Assembly: GCF_003185895.1 (NCBI RefSeq)
Contig: NZ_QHLY01000007.1
Coordinates: forward strand, 1-64,000
DNA from: Cryobacterium arcticum
GTDB lineage: Bacteria; Actinomycetota; Actinomycetes; Actinomycetales; Microbacteriaceae
DNA length: 64,000 nt
Direction: 5' to 3'
A program made the translations under genes and the position numbers. Below, piece after piece: positions 18,723 through 29,794 of the stretch. The notes below the pieces were generated by a model. It was not told the origin of the DNA. It saw nothing but the letters and a program-made list of their open reading frames with translations, and made no database searches. Position 1 is the stretch's first letter; each line of letters begins with the position of its first letter.

Positions 18723-18730
18723 TTCACTTT

Positions 18731-19633
18731 GTGACAGCTCCCAGCAACACCCCAGCTACGCCGATCGGCGAACCCAGCACAGTCGACCGGATTCGCGCCC
18801 AGGCAGCGGCCGCACTCGGCCGAGCGGGCATCGACGACGCCGAAGTGGATGCCGACCTCCTGATCGGCCACGTGCTGGGGCAGAGCCGCGGCCAGGTGCA
18901 GGCTGCCGCGATCATGCGCAGCCCGCTCACCGCGGCCGACGCCGCCGCGATCACCGCACTGGTCGAGCGCCGGGAGAAGCGTGAACCCCTGCAGCACATC
19001 ACCGGCCGCGCCCCGTTCCGCTCGCTCGAACTGAACGTCGGGCCCGGCGTCTTCGTGCCGCGCCCCGAGACCGAGGGTGTCGCCCAGATCGCCATCGATG
19101 CCCTGCGCTCCATGGCGGACCCCGAGCCCATCGGGGTCGACCTCGGCACCGGCAGCGGCGCCATCGCCCTGGCCATGGCCACCGAAGTGCCGCACGCCCG
19201 CGTGTTCGCCTGCGAGAACTCGCCGGATGCGTTCCCGTGGACCAGCCGCAACTTCGCCGAGATCGGCGCCGACAACGCCACCCTCGTCTTCGCGGACCTC
19301 GCCGAAGCGTTCCCCGAGCTTGACGGCACAGTCTCCGTGGTGGTGTCGAACCCGCCCTACATCCCGGCCGACGCCATCCCGCGCGACATCGAGGTTCGCC
19401 TCTTCGACCCGGCCCACGCCCTCTATGGGGGAGCGGACGGCCTGGATGTCGTTCGCCTGGTCTCCCAGACCGGCCTGCGACTGCTGCGCACCGGGGGAGT
19501 GCTGGCCATCGAGCACGGCGAACTGCAGGGCGCCGAGATCCGCGCGCTGCTCGAAACCGACGGCTGGCGGGCCACCGCCACCCACCGCGACCTCACCACG
19601 AGGGACCGCACCACCACGGCGCTGCGCCCGTGA
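18731..19633 (+). CDS. prmC: Release-factor glutamine N5-methyltransferase
   Basis: PrmC (HemK) methylates the glutamine of the GGQ loop of RF1 and RF2. The 300 residues comprise an N-terminal helical substrate-binding domain with REPLQHITGRAPFRSLEL, then the SAM-binding Rossmann fold (GVDLGTGSGAIALAMA) and the family active-site motif NPPY (VVSNPPYIPADAI). GTG at 18731 fits the leaderless promoter. Four bases at its end (GTGA) overlap the next gene. It is separated from prfA by an insert of accessory genes. Confidence 0.95.
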   Translation: MTAPSNTPATPIGEPSTVDRIRAQAAAALGRAGIDDAEVDADLLIGHVLGQSRGQVQAAAIMRSPLTAADAAAITALVERREKREPLQHITGRAPFRSLELNVGPGVFVPRPETEGVAQIAIDALRSMADPEPIGVDLGTGSGAIALAMATEVPHARVFACENSPDAFPWTSRNFAEIGADNATLVFADLAEAFPELDGTVSVVVSNPPYIPADAIPRDIEVRLFDPAHALYGGADGLDVVRLVSQTGLRLLRTGGVLAIEHGELQGAEIRALLETDGWRATATHRDLTTRDRTTTALRP

Positions 19634-20130
19634 CGACTGCGCCCGTGCCCGTGACGGGCGCCCTCCGTCCTCTCGATGAGGCGGAACTCGCCGCCTGGCT
19701 GATCGTCAGCGTCGCGGACTACACCGACGACCTCGAGGCCTCCGGACTCAGCCGGGCTGCGGCCGAGAACAAGGCTGCCGACGCGATCCGGCGGGAGTTC
19801 CCCGGCGGGCGGCCCGCCGCGGGGCAGCATGTCTACGCCGTCACCGTCGCCGGCGAGCACGTCGGTGTGCTCTGGCTGGCCGCCGGGCCGGCCGACGACC
19901 CCACCAATTGGTGGATCCTGGACATCCTGGTCTTCGAACAGTTCCGGGGCCGCGGCCATGGCCGCCGGGCGATGCTGCTGGCCGAGACCGAGGCCGCCCG
20001 GCTCGGCGCGGCCAAGCTCACCCTGAACGTCTTCGCCCGCAACGCGCCCGCCCGCGCCCTGTACGCGTCCCTCGCCTACGAGCCCACCAAGATCGTGATG
20101 GAAAAAACCCTCACCCTTCCCGCGAGCTGA
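19630..20130 (+). CDS. GNAT-family N-acetyltransferase
   Basis: The 166-residue protein shows the GNAT core: ILDILVFEQFRGRGHGRRAM carries the acetyl-CoA pyrophosphate-binding loop, followed by AKLTLNVFARNAPARALY. The N-terminal region DYTDDLEASGLSRAAAENKA is typical of GNATs that act on small molecules in actinobacteria. The substrate is unknown. It overlaps prmC by 4 nt. Its position between prmC and tsaC could hint at a translation-related role such as RimI-type N-terminal acetylation, but the sequence does not show a RimI signature. Confidence 0.8.
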   Translation: MTTAPVPVTGALRPLDEAELAAWLIVSVADYTDDLEASGLSRAAAENKAADAIRREFPGGRPAAGQHVYAVTVAGEHVGVLWLAAGPADDPTNWWILDILVFEQFRGRGHGRRAMLLAETEAARLGAAKLTLNVFARNAPARALYASLAYEPTKIVMEKTLTLPAS

Positions 20131-20221
20131 GAGTAAAGCACTCAAAAACCGCCCGAAGTGGGGCTTAGCTCACGGTTCGCGAGGTCGCGGGTGCATTCCG
20201 GGCCTCCCAGGGAGGCTGCAC

Positions 20222-20227
20222 TAGAAT
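20222..20227 (+). promoter_or_regulatory. Leaderless -10 box of the tsaC-type gene
   Basis: TAGAAT lies 8 nt before the ATG at 20236, placing the predicted start of transcription at or next to the start codon. There is no ribosome-binding site in between, which supports leaderless expression. No -35 consensus is seen. Confidence 0.55.
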
Positions 20228-20235
20228 TGGCCCCG

Positions 20236-20937
20236 ATGACACGTATCTATGACTGCTCGGTCGACGAGGAATACGCGACCGGCATGCGCCTGGCACGCTC
20301 GGCAATCGGCCGCGGAGCGCTCGTTGTCATCCCCACCGACACCGTCTATGGCGTCGCCGCCGACGCGTTCAACGCCGAGGCCGTGCAGAAGCTGCTGGAT
20401 GCCAAGGGCCGCGACCGGCAGTCACCGCCACCCGTGCTCATCCCCGGCATCCCCACCCTCGACGCCCTCGCCCAAGACATCCCCGAACCCGTTCGGGCGC
20501 TGGTCGCCGCGTTCTGGCCCGGCGGCCTGACCGTGGTGCTCACCGCGCAGCCGTCGCTGGTCTGGGACCTCGGCGAGACCCGGGGCACCGTCGCCCTGCG
20601 GATGCCGCGCAACCAGGTGGCTCTCGACCTTCTCTCCGAAACCGGCCCGCTCGCCGTCTCCAGCGCCAACATCAGCGGTCAGCCGTCGGCGATCGACGCT
20701 GCCGGGGCAGAAGACATGCTCGGCGGCAGCGTCTCGGTCTACCTCGACGGGGGAGTGGCGGGCCTCGACTACGACGCCATCGGCGACCGCCCGGGCGATA
20801 CCTCGTCCACCATCGTGGATGCCACCGGCTTCGCGACCAACGGCGGCAAAATCGCGATCGTGCGCAATGGCGTGATCTCCCGGGCCGAGATCGAAGCCGT
20901 GATCGGCGATGCCCTCGCCCCGGAGATCGACCGATGA
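20236..20937 (+). CDS. L-threonylcarbamoyladenylate synthase (TsaC/Sua5/YrdC family)
   Basis: It forms threonylcarbamoyl-AMP from threonine, bicarbonate and ATP for the t6A37 modification of ANN-decoding tRNAs. The 233-residue protein carries the YrdC motifs: the nucleotide-binding IPTDTVYGVAADA, a KGRDRQSPPPVLI segment (KxR), FWPGGLTVVL and SSANISGQPS. The short C-terminal extension is not a full Sua5 domain. The start is set by the TAGAAT box; an open frame upstream lacks support. It overlaps the following transferase gene by 4 nt (ATGA). Confidence 0.93.
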   Translation: MTRIYDCSVDEEYATGMRLARSAIGRGALVVIPTDTVYGVAADAFNAEAVQKLLDAKGRDRQSPPPVLIPGIPTLDALAQDIPEPVRALVAAFWPGGLTVVLTAQPSLVWDLGETRGTVALRMPRNQVALDLLSETGPLAVSSANISGQPSAIDAAGAEDMLGGSVSVYLDGGVAGLDYDAIGDRPGDTSSTIVDATGFATNGGKIAIVRNGVISRAEIEAVIGDALAPEIDR

Positions 20938-22163
20938 CCCTGTTCGTACTGCTGGCCCTGGTGTCGGCGGTCGTCACCTTCCTGATGTCGATCGTGGTGC
21001 TCAAACTCACCCACAAGTACCGGCTCTACCCCAAGATCCGCGAACGCGACGTGCACACCCGGCCCACTCCGCGGCTCGGCGGAATCGCCATGTTCATCGG
21101 CATCCTGGTGGCCTTCGGGGTCTCCTACCTGGTGGCCTCGCAGTTCGCGCCGTTACGGCTGATCTTCGCCGATCCGCAACAGATCATGGCGATCCTCGGT
21201 GCCGCGCTGCTGATCGTCGCGCTCGGCGTGGCCGACGACATCTGGGACCTCGACTGGATGACCAAGCTGCTCGGCCAGTTCATCGCGGCCGGCCTGGTGG
21301 CCTGGCAGGGGGTGCAGGTCTTCTCGCTGCCCATCGGCGGTCTCACCGTCGGGTCGTCGTGGATGTCGATCGTGATCACCGTGATGGCGATCGTGATCGT
21401 GATGAACATGATCAACTTCATCGACGGGCTCGACGGTCTCGTCGCCGGAGTGGCCCTGATCGCCAACGGCGTGTTCTTCATCTACAGCTACCTGCTGGTG
21501 CGTGACACCTCACCCACCAACTACTTCAACCTCGCCTCACTGATCGCCGCGATCCTGGTCGGCGCCTGTATCGGGTTCCTGCCGCTGAACTGGCACCCGG
21601 CCAAGATGTTCATGGGCGACGCCGGCGCACTGCTGGTGGGCCTCTTGATGGCCACCTCCGCCATCGCCATCACCGGCCAAGTCGACCCCACCGCGGTCAA
21701 CCGCTCCCAGCTGTTCCCGGCGTTCATCCCGCTGATCCTGCCGGTGGCGATCCTGATCATCCCGTTGCTCGACTTCGGCCTGGCCGTGTTCAGGCGGGTT
21801 CGGGCAGGCAAGTCCCCGTTCAGCGCCGACCGCAAGCACCTGCACCATCGATTGCTCGACATGGGGCACTCACACCTGCACGCCGTGCTGATCTTCTACG
21901 GCTGGACCGCCGCCGCCTCCGTGGGCTGCCTTCTCTACTACCTTCTGCCGGTGTTCTTCGGCCTGCCCACATGGTGGGCCACGATCTTCCTGGTCACGGC
22001 CCTGATCATCTGCACCATCGTGACGCTCGCCCCGCTCAGCCGCCGCAAGGCGATCGAGGCCGCCAGCCAGCTGGCGCCTCCCACCGCCGTCATCGGCACC
22101 GAACCCAGTGCCGTGCTCGACCCCCTCGACGAAGCGTCAGACAACGCCAAGGAGCCCGTATGA
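20934..22163 (+). CDS. WecA/TagO-type undecaprenyl-phosphate sugar-1-phosphate transferase
   Basis: This 409-residue polytopic enzyme of the MraY/WecA family transfers a sugar-1-phosphate, usually GlcNAc-1-P, from a UDP-sugar to undecaprenyl phosphate at the cytoplasmic face. It starts teichoic-acid, arabinogalactan-type or other wall-glycan synthesis. About ten to eleven hydrophobic segments are present. Motifs include GVADDIWDLDW (Asp pair), NMINFIDGLDGL, FMGDAGALLVG and the WecA-type DRKHLHHRLLDMGHSH. This His-rich loop and the lack of MraY-specific segments favour WecA/TagO over MraY. Its location just before the atp operon is typical for actinobacteria. Confidence 0.92.
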   Translation: MTLFVLLALVSAVVTFLMSIVVLKLTHKYRLYPKIRERDVHTRPTPRLGGIAMFIGILVAFGVSYLVASQFAPLRLIFADPQQIMAILGAALLIVALGVADDIWDLDWMTKLLGQFIAAGLVAWQGVQVFSLPIGGLTVGSSWMSIVITVMAIVIVMNMINFIDGLDGLVAGVALIANGVFFIYSYLLVRDTSPTNYFNLASLIAAILVGACIGFLPLNWHPAKMFMGDAGALLVGLLMATSAIAITGQVDPTAVNRSQLFPAFIPLILPVAILIIPLLDFGLAVFRRVRAGKSPFSADRKHLHHRLLDMGHSHLHAVLIFYGWTAAASVGCLLYYLLPVFFGLPTWWATIFLVTALIICTIVTLAPLSRRKAIEAASQLAPPTAVIGTEPSAVLDPLDEASDNAKEPV

Positions 22164-22624
22164 CCACCCAGCACGCCCAGCCCACCTCCATCCCGGTCTT
22201 CCGGAAGGTGCTCGTCTTCGGCGGCTTCCTGGCCCTGGGCATCGCCATCGTCGGAATGGTGGTCGGCGGGCTCGTCGCCGGCGGCACCGGGGTGCTCAGC
22301 GCCCTGATCGGCACCGTGATGGCCGTGGTCTTCATGGGCATCACCGCCGCCAGCATCCTGCTCGCCAACCGCTACGCGGGGCGGGAGTCGGCCATCGGCG
22401 CGTTCTTCGGCATTGTCATGGGGGGCTGGCTGCTCAAGTTCGTGGTCTTCCTCGTGCTGCTGGTGCTGCTCAAGGACCAGCCCTGGATCAACACCATCGT
22501 GCTGTTCCTGAGCATCATCGCGGGCGTGCTCGGCTCCCTCGTCGTCGACGCGATCGTGCTCTTCAAGAGCCGGATGCCGTATGCCAGCGATGTCGTGCTG
22601 CCGCCGGCACCGCACGACGACTGA
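22160..22624 (+). CDS. AtpI-like small membrane protein
   Basis: The 154-residue protein has four predicted transmembrane helices (about residues 18-40, 46-68, 79-107 and 112-132) with a charged C-terminal tail. It lies directly upstream of atpB and overlaps the transferase gene by 4 nt, the position of atpI/atpZ in many atp operons, where the product is thought to help assemble the c-ring or act in Mg2+ handling. No catalytic motif is visible. The name is based on size, topology and position. Confidence 0.7.
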   Translation: MTTQHAQPTSIPVFRKVLVFGGFLALGIAIVGMVVGGLVAGGTGVLSALIGTVMAVVFMGITAASILLANRYAGRESAIGAFFGIVMGGWLLKFVVFLVLLVLLKDQPWINTIVLFLSIIAGVLGSLVVDAIVLFKSRMPYASDVVLPPAPHDD

Positions 22625-22707
22625 GGTTCGCCTAACCCACGACTCGCCGCAGGGCCCAATCCATGACTGGGATAGCCTGTCTCGATTCGTAAGGACGCCT
22701 CGTTTAT

Positions 22708-22716
22708 TGCTAGGGT
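22708..22716 (+). promoter_or_regulatory. Extended -10 promoter of the atp operon
   Basis: TGCTAGGGT is an extended -10 element in the gap after the AtpI-like gene. Transcription would begin near 22723 and leave about 100 nt of leader before the AGGAG site of atpB. Confidence 0.5.
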
Positions 22717-22748
22717 TATGAACGATTCACCCCGGACCGACGTTGCCC

Positions 22749-23636
22749 ATGCTGGCACGACGCCCGGCATCTATATTCGTCGTTGCGAGAGCAGAGCTCC
22801 ACGCCCCGAACCAGGAGAAAGCGCTGCTAGAAACCGCCGTAAACCTGCTCGTTCCGTTTGCGTCCGACGACGGTGAATTCCACGGTCCGACGATCAACGA
22901 GTTCTTCCCGCCCGCGATCTTCTTCCCGGACACTCCGTTCGAGATGAACCGCATCATCCTCATCCGCTTCATCGCGGTCGCGGTGATGATGCTGCTCTTC
23001 TGGGCCGGTACCCGTCGCATGCAGATCGTCCCGACCCGCCTTCAGAGCCTGGTCGAAATGGGCCTGGACCTCGTGCGCGTCAACATCGCGGAGGACCTGC
23101 TGGGCAAGAAGGACGGCAAGCGCTTCCTTCCGCTGATCACCACCATCTTCTTCATGGTTCTGTTCATGAACCTCACCGGTGTGATCCCGTTCCTCAACAT
23201 CGCGGGAACGTCGGTCATCGGTGTCCCGCTGGTGCTCGCTCTGGTCGCCTACGCTGCGTTCCTCTACGCCGGCATCAAGAAGCACCCCGGCAAGTTCTTC
23301 CGCAACTCGCTCTTCCCGCCCGGCGTGCCCCCGGTGCTGTACATCATTGTGACGCCGATCGAGTTCGTCTCCACGTTCCTGATCCGCCCCGTCACCTTGA
23401 CCCTGCGGCTCCTGATGAACATGGTCGTCGGTCACCTTCTGCTGGTGCTGTTCTTCGCGGCCACGCAGTTCTTCTTCTTCACCGCTGACGGCGGCTTCAA
23501 GCTGTTCGGTGTCGGTACCCTCGCGTTCGGCTTCGTGTTCACGCTGTTCGAACTCTTGGTGGCGACGCTCCAGGCGTACGTCTTCGCATTGCTCACCGCT
23601 GTCTACATCCAGCTCGCGCTGGCTGACGAGCACTAA
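22749..23636 (+). CDS. atpB: ATP synthase F0 subunit a
   Basis: Subunit a forms the proton half-channels against the c-ring. The protein has the conserved helix LTLRLLMNMVVGHLLL with the essential arginine (counterpart of E. coli Arg210) and the final helix LLVATLQAYVFALLTAVYI. The start is uncertain. ATG at 22749 gives 295 residues but has no ribosome-binding site. AGGAG at 22813-22817 is ideally placed 6 nt before a CTG at 22824, which would give 270 residues starting LETAVNLLVPF, closer to the usual length. The gene itself is certain. Confidence 0.93.
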   Translation: MLARRPASIFVVARAELHAPNQEKALLETAVNLLVPFASDDGEFHGPTINEFFPPAIFFPDTPFEMNRIILIRFIAVAVMMLLFWAGTRRMQIVPTRLQSLVEMGLDLVRVNIAEDLLGKKDGKRFLPLITTIFFMVLFMNLTGVIPFLNIAGTSVIGVPLVLALVAYAAFLYAGIKKHPGKFFRNSLFPPGVPPVLYIIVTPIEFVSTFLIRPVTLTLRLLMNMVVGHLLLVLFFAATQFFFFTADGGFKLFGVGTLAFGFVFTLFELLVATLQAYVFALLTAVYIQLALADEH

Positions 23637-23918
<282 letters not shown>

Positions 23919-23949
23919 TCCTCTTTTCTACAACTAGTTAGGAGGCACG

Positions 23950-24519
23950 ATGCTTCACTCAGTGATTGCAGCCGCCGCAGAAGCGGAAGAGGCGGTCAAC
24001 CCGCTTATTCCCGCGATCTACGACATCATTTGGTCGTCCTTCGTCTTCGTCATCATTCTGTTGTTCTTCTGGAAGCTCGTTCTTCCTCGGATGCAGAAGC
24101 TGCTCGACGACCGCGCAGAGGCCATTGAAGGAAACATCGCGAAGGCCGACGACGCCCAGCGCAAGGCGGAAGCTGCTCTCGAGCAGTACACCGCCCAGCT
24201 CGCTGCGGCGCGTGTCGAAGCCGGCCAGATCCGCGAGCAGGCTCGTGCAGACGGTCAGCAGATCGTTTCCGAGCTCCGCGAGCAGGCGTCCTCGGACGCC
24301 GCCCGGATCCTGGCCACCGCCAAGACCCAGATCGAGGCAGAACACCAGGCCGCCATCACCTCGCTTCGCAGCGAGGTCGGCACCCTGGCACTCGACCTGG
24401 CCTCCGGTGTCATCGGGGAGAGCCTGAACGACGACGCTCGTGCGAGCGCCATCGTTGACCGCTTCCTCGCCGACATCGAGTCCTCCGAGAACTCGGCCCC
24501 GTCGGCCGGAAAGCACTAG
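23950..24519 (+). CDS. atpF: ATP synthase F0 subunit b
   Basis: Subunit b forms the peripheral stalk. It has 189 residues with one N-terminal transmembrane segment (about 24-47, SFVFVIILLFFWKLVLP) and a long charged coiled coil (QKLLDDRAEAIEGNIAKADD onward). A strong AGGAGG site lies 4 nt before the ATG, the best ribosome-binding site in the operon. The acidic extension before the membrane segment is common in actinobacteria. Confidence 0.96.
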   Translation: MLHSVIAAAAEAEEAVNPLIPAIYDIIWSSFVFVIILLFFWKLVLPRMQKLLDDRAEAIEGNIAKADDAQRKAEAALEQYTAQLAAARVEAGQIREQARADGQQIVSELREQASSDAARILATAKTQIEAEHQAAITSLRSEVGTLALDLASGVIGESLNDDARASAIVDRFLADIESSENSAPSAGKH

Positions 24520-24523
24520 ACAC

Positions 24524-25321
24524 ATGGGAAGCGCCACCAGAGAAGCCTTGGCCTCGTCGCGGACGGCCCTGGCCGCCCACGCCGACTCGGCCGATCTGGC
24601 GACGGGTGAAAGCCTGTTCGACGCCGGCCGGGTCATCGGCAACTCCTCCCAGCTGCTGGCCGCCATCGGCGACGCCTCGGCTGACGAGAAGGCCAAGACC
24701 GCCCTCGTCAAGGCGGTATTCGCACCGACCCTGACGCCAGTGGCCCTCGAATTGCTGCAGTCCGCTGCCGCCGCCCGTTGGTCCAGCCAGCAGGACCTGC
24801 TGGCCGGCATCGAGGAACTCGCCCTGCGCGTGACCGCCGCATCCGCCCCGGCGGACGTGTCGATCGACACCGAGCTGTTCACCTTCGGTGCCGCGGTGTC
24901 GTCTGACGCCGACCTCGAGTTGGCGCTGACCAGCAAGCTCACCGCCCCCGCGGCAAAGGTGAGCCTCGTTGACGCCCTGCTGAAAGGCAAGGCATCTGCC
25001 CAGACCCTCGTCATCGTGCGCCACCTCGTGCAGCAGCCTCGCGGCCGTCGCATCGGTGAGCTGCTCGGGGATGCTGCCGCGATCGTCGCCGACCAGGCCG
25101 ACACCATGATCGCGACAGTCATCTCGGCGACCCGGTTGACCTCCACCCAGCTGGACCGCCTCGCGAAGACCCTGTCGGCGCGATACGGACGCAACCTCAC
25201 CATCAACCAGGTGATCGACCCGTCCGTGGTCGGTGGCCTGAAGGTACAGATCGGCGATGACGTCATTGACGGCAGCATCGCCACCCGTCTCAAGGACTTG
25301 AGACTGCAGCTTGCTGGGTAA
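24524..25321 (+). CDS. atpH: ATP synthase F1 subunit delta
   Basis: Subunit delta (OSCP type) joins the peripheral stalk to the top of F1. This one is long, at 265 residues, with an N-terminal helical domain and the conserved C-terminal segment VISATRLTSTQLDRLAKTL followed by IGDDVIDGSIATRLKDL. ATG at 24524 follows GGAAAG and lies 4 nt after the atpF stop; an earlier open frame overlaps atpF and is not needed. Separate b and delta genes differ from mycobacteria, where they are fused. Confidence 0.95.
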   Translation: MGSATREALASSRTALAAHADSADLATGESLFDAGRVIGNSSQLLAAIGDASADEKAKTALVKAVFAPTLTPVALELLQSAAAARWSSQQDLLAGIEELALRVTAASAPADVSIDTELFTFGAAVSSDADLELALTSKLTAPAAKVSLVDALLKGKASAQTLVIVRHLVQQPRGRRIGELLGDAAAIVADQADTMIATVISATRLTSTQLDRLAKTLSARYGRNLTINQVIDPSVVGGLKVQIGDDVIDGSIATRLKDLRLQLAG

Positions 25322-25408
25322 CCTTCGGGTTCCCAGATCACACAAACCTCGAGACGGTAACGTGTCGAAAAGACAAAGCCTGTACTGCTGTACAGAAAAG
25401 GGAAGATG

Positions 25409-27046
25409 ATGGCAGAACTAACGATCAGCCCCGATGAGATCCGTGATGCTCTCCAGGACTTCGTCAAGTCCTACGAGCCGAACAAGACCGCAACGACCGA
25501 GGTCGGCTACGTCACCACCGCGGGCGATGGCATCGCCCACGTTGAGGGTCTCCCCGGCGTCATGGCCAACGAGCTCATCAAGTTCGCCGACGGCACCCTG
25601 GGCCTCGCGCTGAACCTCGACGAAGACGAGATCGGTGTTGTCGTCCTCGGCGAGTTCGCCGGCATCGTCGAAGGCATGGAGGTGTACCGCACCGGCGAGG
25701 TGCTCTCCGTTCCCGTCGGTGACGGCTACCTCGGCCGTGTCGTCGACCCGCTCGGCGCCCCGATCGACGGTCTCGGCGAGATCAAGACGGATGGCCGTCG
25801 CGCGCTCGAGCTGCAGGCTCCCGGCGTCATGCACCGCAAGAGCGTGCACGAGCCGATGCAGACCGGCATCAAGGCCATCGACGCGATGATCCCGATCGGC
25901 CGTGGCCAGCGCCAGCTGATCATCGGTGACCGCCAGACGGGCAAGACCGCCATCGCGGTGGACACCATCATCAACCAGAAGGCCAACTGGGAGTCCGGCG
26001 ACACCAACAAGCAGGTTCGCTGCATCTACGTCGCCATCGGCCAGAAGGGCTCCACCATCGCTTCGGTGAAGGGTGCGCTCGAGGATGCCGGAGCGATGGA
26101 GTACACGACCATCGTCGCCGCCCCCGCCTCTGACCCGGCCGGCTTCAAGTACCTCGCACCGTACACCGGCTCGGCCATCGGCCAGCACTGGATGTACGCC
26201 GGCAAGCACGTTCTGATCATCTTCGACGACCTGTCCAAGCAGGCCGAGGCCTACCGTGCGGTATCGCTGCTGCTGCGTCGCCCGCCGGGACGCGAAGCGT
26301 ACCCCGGCGACGTGTTCTACCTGCACTCCCGTCTGCTCGAGCGTTGTGCCAAGCTCTCCGACGAGCTGGGCGCCGGCTCCATGACCGGCCTGCCGATCAT
26401 CGAGACCAAGGCCAACGACGTTGCTGCCTACATTCCGACCAACGTGATCTCGATCACCGACGGCCAGATCTTCCTGCAGTCCGACCTCTTCAACGCCAAC
26501 CAGCGCCCCGCTGTCGACGTGGGAATCTCGGTCTCCCGAGTCGGTGGTGACGCCCAGGTCAAGTCGATCAAGAAGGTCTCCGGTACCCTCAAGCTCGAAC
26601 TGGCCCAGTACCGCTCGCTCGAGGCATTCTCGATGTTCGCATCGGACCTCGACCCGGCCAGCCGTCGCCAGCTTGCTCGTGGCGCCCGCCTGACCGAGCT
26701 GCTCAAGCAGCCGCAGTACTCCCCGTACCCGGTCGAAGACCAGGTCGTCTCGATCTGGGCCGGCACCAACGGCAAGCTCGATGAGGTTCCCCTCGAAGAC
26801 ATCCTGCGTTTCGAGCGTGAACTGCTCGACTACCTGGGCCGCAACACGGGCATCCTCACCACCCTGCGCGAGACCAACGTGCTCTCTGACGACACCGTCG
26901 CCGAGCTCACCACGGCCGTCGACACCTTCAAGCGCGAATTCCAGACCGGTGAGGGCAAGGCACTCGCCTCCGTCGGCCGGGAAGAATTCGTCGCCACCAA
27001 GGCGGAAGACGTCAACCAGGAAAAGATCGTCAAGCACAAGCGCTAG
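25409..27046 (+). CDS. atpA: ATP synthase F1 subunit alpha
   Basis: The alpha subunit is the non-catalytic nucleotide-binding partner of beta. The 545 residues begin [15 protein letters not shown]. The Walker A loop is GDRQTGKT (Lys179), and the alpha signature includes [14 protein letters not shown]. Two ATG codons adjoin at 25406 and 25409; the second has the better spacing from AAAAGGGA. The 84-nt gap upstream contains a small palindrome, CTGTAC-TGCT-GTACAG (25379-25394). Confidence 0.97.
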   Translation: MAELTISPDEIRDALQDFVKSYEPNKTATTEVGYVTTAGDGIAHVEGLPGVMANELIKFADGTLGLALNLDEDEIGVVVLGEFAGIVEGMEVYRTGEVLSVPVGDGYLGRVVDPLGAPIDGLGEIKTDGRRALELQAPGVMHRKSVHEPMQTGIKAIDAMIPIGRGQRQLIIGDRQTGKTAIAVDTIINQKANWESGDTNKQVRCIYVAIGQKGSTIASVKGALEDAGAMEYTTIVAAPASDPAGFKYLAPYTGSAIGQHWMYAGKHVLIIFDDLSKQAEAYRAVSLLLRRPPGREAYPGDVFYLHSRLLERCAKLSDELGAGSMTGLPIIETKANDVAAYIPTNVISITDGQIFLQSDLFNANQRPAVDVGISVSRVGGDAQVKSIKKVSGTLKLELAQYRSLEAFSMFASDLDPASRRQLARGARLTELLKQPQYSPYPVEDQVVSIWAGTNGKLDEVPLEDILRFERELLDYLGRNTGILTTLRETNVLSDDTVAELTTAVDTFKREFQTGEGKALASVGREEFVATKAEDVNQEKIVKHKR

Positions 27047-27053
27047 CTGCTTG

Positions 27054-27087
27054 CCGGTCCGCGCCTCCTCAGGGCGGCGCGGACCGG
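27054..27087 (+). other. Intercistronic hairpin between atpA and atpG
   Basis: A perfect 12-bp stem pairs ccggtccgcgcc with ggcgcggaccgg around a 10-nt loop. It is followed by attgctcg rather than a T-run. It may be a partial terminator, a processing site or a stabiliser that sets different amounts of upstream and downstream subunits. Confidence 0.7.
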
Positions 27088-27135
27088 ATTGCTCGACACC
27101 CACCGACACGACAGACAAGTAAGCACAGGAGACAC

Positions 27136-28035
27136 ATGGGAGCGCAACTTCGGGTCTACCGGCAGAAGATCAAATCTGCCCAGACGACCAAGAAGATCAC
27201 TCGGGCCATGGAGCTGATCTCCGCCTCGCGCATCCAGAAGGCGCAGGCGAGGGTTGCTGCGTCCACCCCGTATTCGCGTGCGATCACGCGGGCCGTTTCC
27301 GCCGTCGCCACGTACTCGAACATCGAGCACGTGCTGACCACGGAACCCGAGGTCATCAACCGCGCCGCGGTCGTCATCTTCGCCTCCGACCGGGGCCTGG
27401 CCGGAGCGTTCAGCTCCCAGGTGCTCCGCGAAGCCGAGCAGCTCACCGAGCTGCTCCGCAGCCAGGGCAAGGACGTCGTCTACTACCTGGTCGGCCGTAA
27501 GGCGCTCGCGTACTTCAGCTTCCGCCGCCGCGTCTCGGAGCGATCCTGGACCGGGGCCACCGACCAGCCGCAGTTCGACACCGCCCAGGAAATCGGCGAG
27601 GCCCTCCTCGAAGCGTTCCTCCGCGAATCCGACGACGGTGGCGTCGACGAGATCCACGTGGTCTACAACCGCTTCGTCAGCATGGTCACCCAGGTGCCAG
27701 AGGTCGTTCGGTTGCTGCCCCTCGAGGTCGTCGAAGGCGAAGCCACCGACGCCGCATCCGTGCTGCCGCTCTACGAATTCGAGCCTGAGGCCGAGACCGT
27801 TCTCGACGCCCTGCTGCCGGTGTACATCGAAAGCCGCATCTTCAACGCCATGTTGCAGTCGGCCGCTTCGGAGCACGCCAGCCGCCAGAAGGCGATGAAG
27901 TCGGCCAGCGACAACGCCGACAAGCTCATCAAGGACTTCACTCGCCTGTCGAACAACGCGCGCCAGACCGAGATCACGCAGCAGATTTCCGAGATCGTGG
28001 GTGGAGCCGATGCGCTCTCATCCGCCAAGAACTAA
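27136..28035 (+). CDS. atpG: ATP synthase F1 subunit gamma
   Basis: Gamma is the central rotor shaft. The 299-residue protein shows both signature ends: the N-terminal helix [20 protein letters not shown] and the C-terminal [22 protein letters not shown] with [15 protein letters not shown]. The ribosome-binding site is CAGGAGA. The length includes the small insertions normal for actinobacteria. Confidence 0.97.
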   Translation: MGAQLRVYRQKIKSAQTTKKITRAMELISASRIQKAQARVAASTPYSRAITRAVSAVATYSNIEHVLTTEPEVINRAAVVIFASDRGLAGAFSSQVLREAEQLTELLRSQGKDVVYYLVGRKALAYFSFRRRVSERSWTGATDQPQFDTAQEIGEALLEAFLRESDDGGVDEIHVVYNRFVSMVTQVPEVVRLLPLEVVEGEATDAASVLPLYEFEPEAETVLDALLPVYIESRIFNAMLQSAASEHASRQKAMKSASDNADKLIKDFTRLSNNARQTEITQQISEIVGGADALSSAKN

Positions 28036-29517
<1,482 letters not shown>

Positions 29518-29519
29518 GC

Positions 29520-29786
29520 ATGGCTTCGGCTCCGCTTTCCGTGAGTGTTGTCTCGGCGGACCAGCAGGTCTGGTCCGGCGAGGCCACCATGGTCGTGGCG
29601 CGCACCGTGGAAGGCGAGATCGGTATTCTCGCCGGCCACGAGCCGTTGCTGGCCATCCTCTCCAGTGGTGAGGTACGTCTCACCCTGCCCGACGGTTCCA
29701 AGGTTGTCGCGGAGGCGGCCGACGGATTCCTCTCGGTCGAGAACGACACCATCACCATCGTTGCTCGCAAGGCTGCACTCGTTTAG
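29520..29786 (+). CDS. atpC: ATP synthase F1 subunit epsilon
   Basis: Epsilon is part of the rotor. This is the short actinobacterial form of 88 residues that keeps the N-terminal beta-sandwich (VSADQQVWSGEA, GEIGILAGHEPLLAIL) and lacks most of the C-terminal helical hairpin used for auto-inhibition in E. coli. ATG at 29520 lies 2 nt after the atpD stop with AAGGAG upstream. The stop codon overlaps the likely ribosome-binding site of yaaA. Confidence 0.95.
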   Translation: MASAPLSVSVVSADQQVWSGEATMVVARTVEGEIGILAGHEPLLAILSSGEVRLTLPDGSKVVAEAADGFLSVENDTITIVARKAALV

Positions 29787-29794
29787 GACTCTTT

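Noticed and set aside
22718..22876. 52-codon frame starting with ATG right after the atp -10 box
   Set aside because: The predicted transcription start (about 22723) lies downstream of this ATG. The product is Arg/Pro-rich and there is no ribosome-binding site. It overlaps atpB in another frame.
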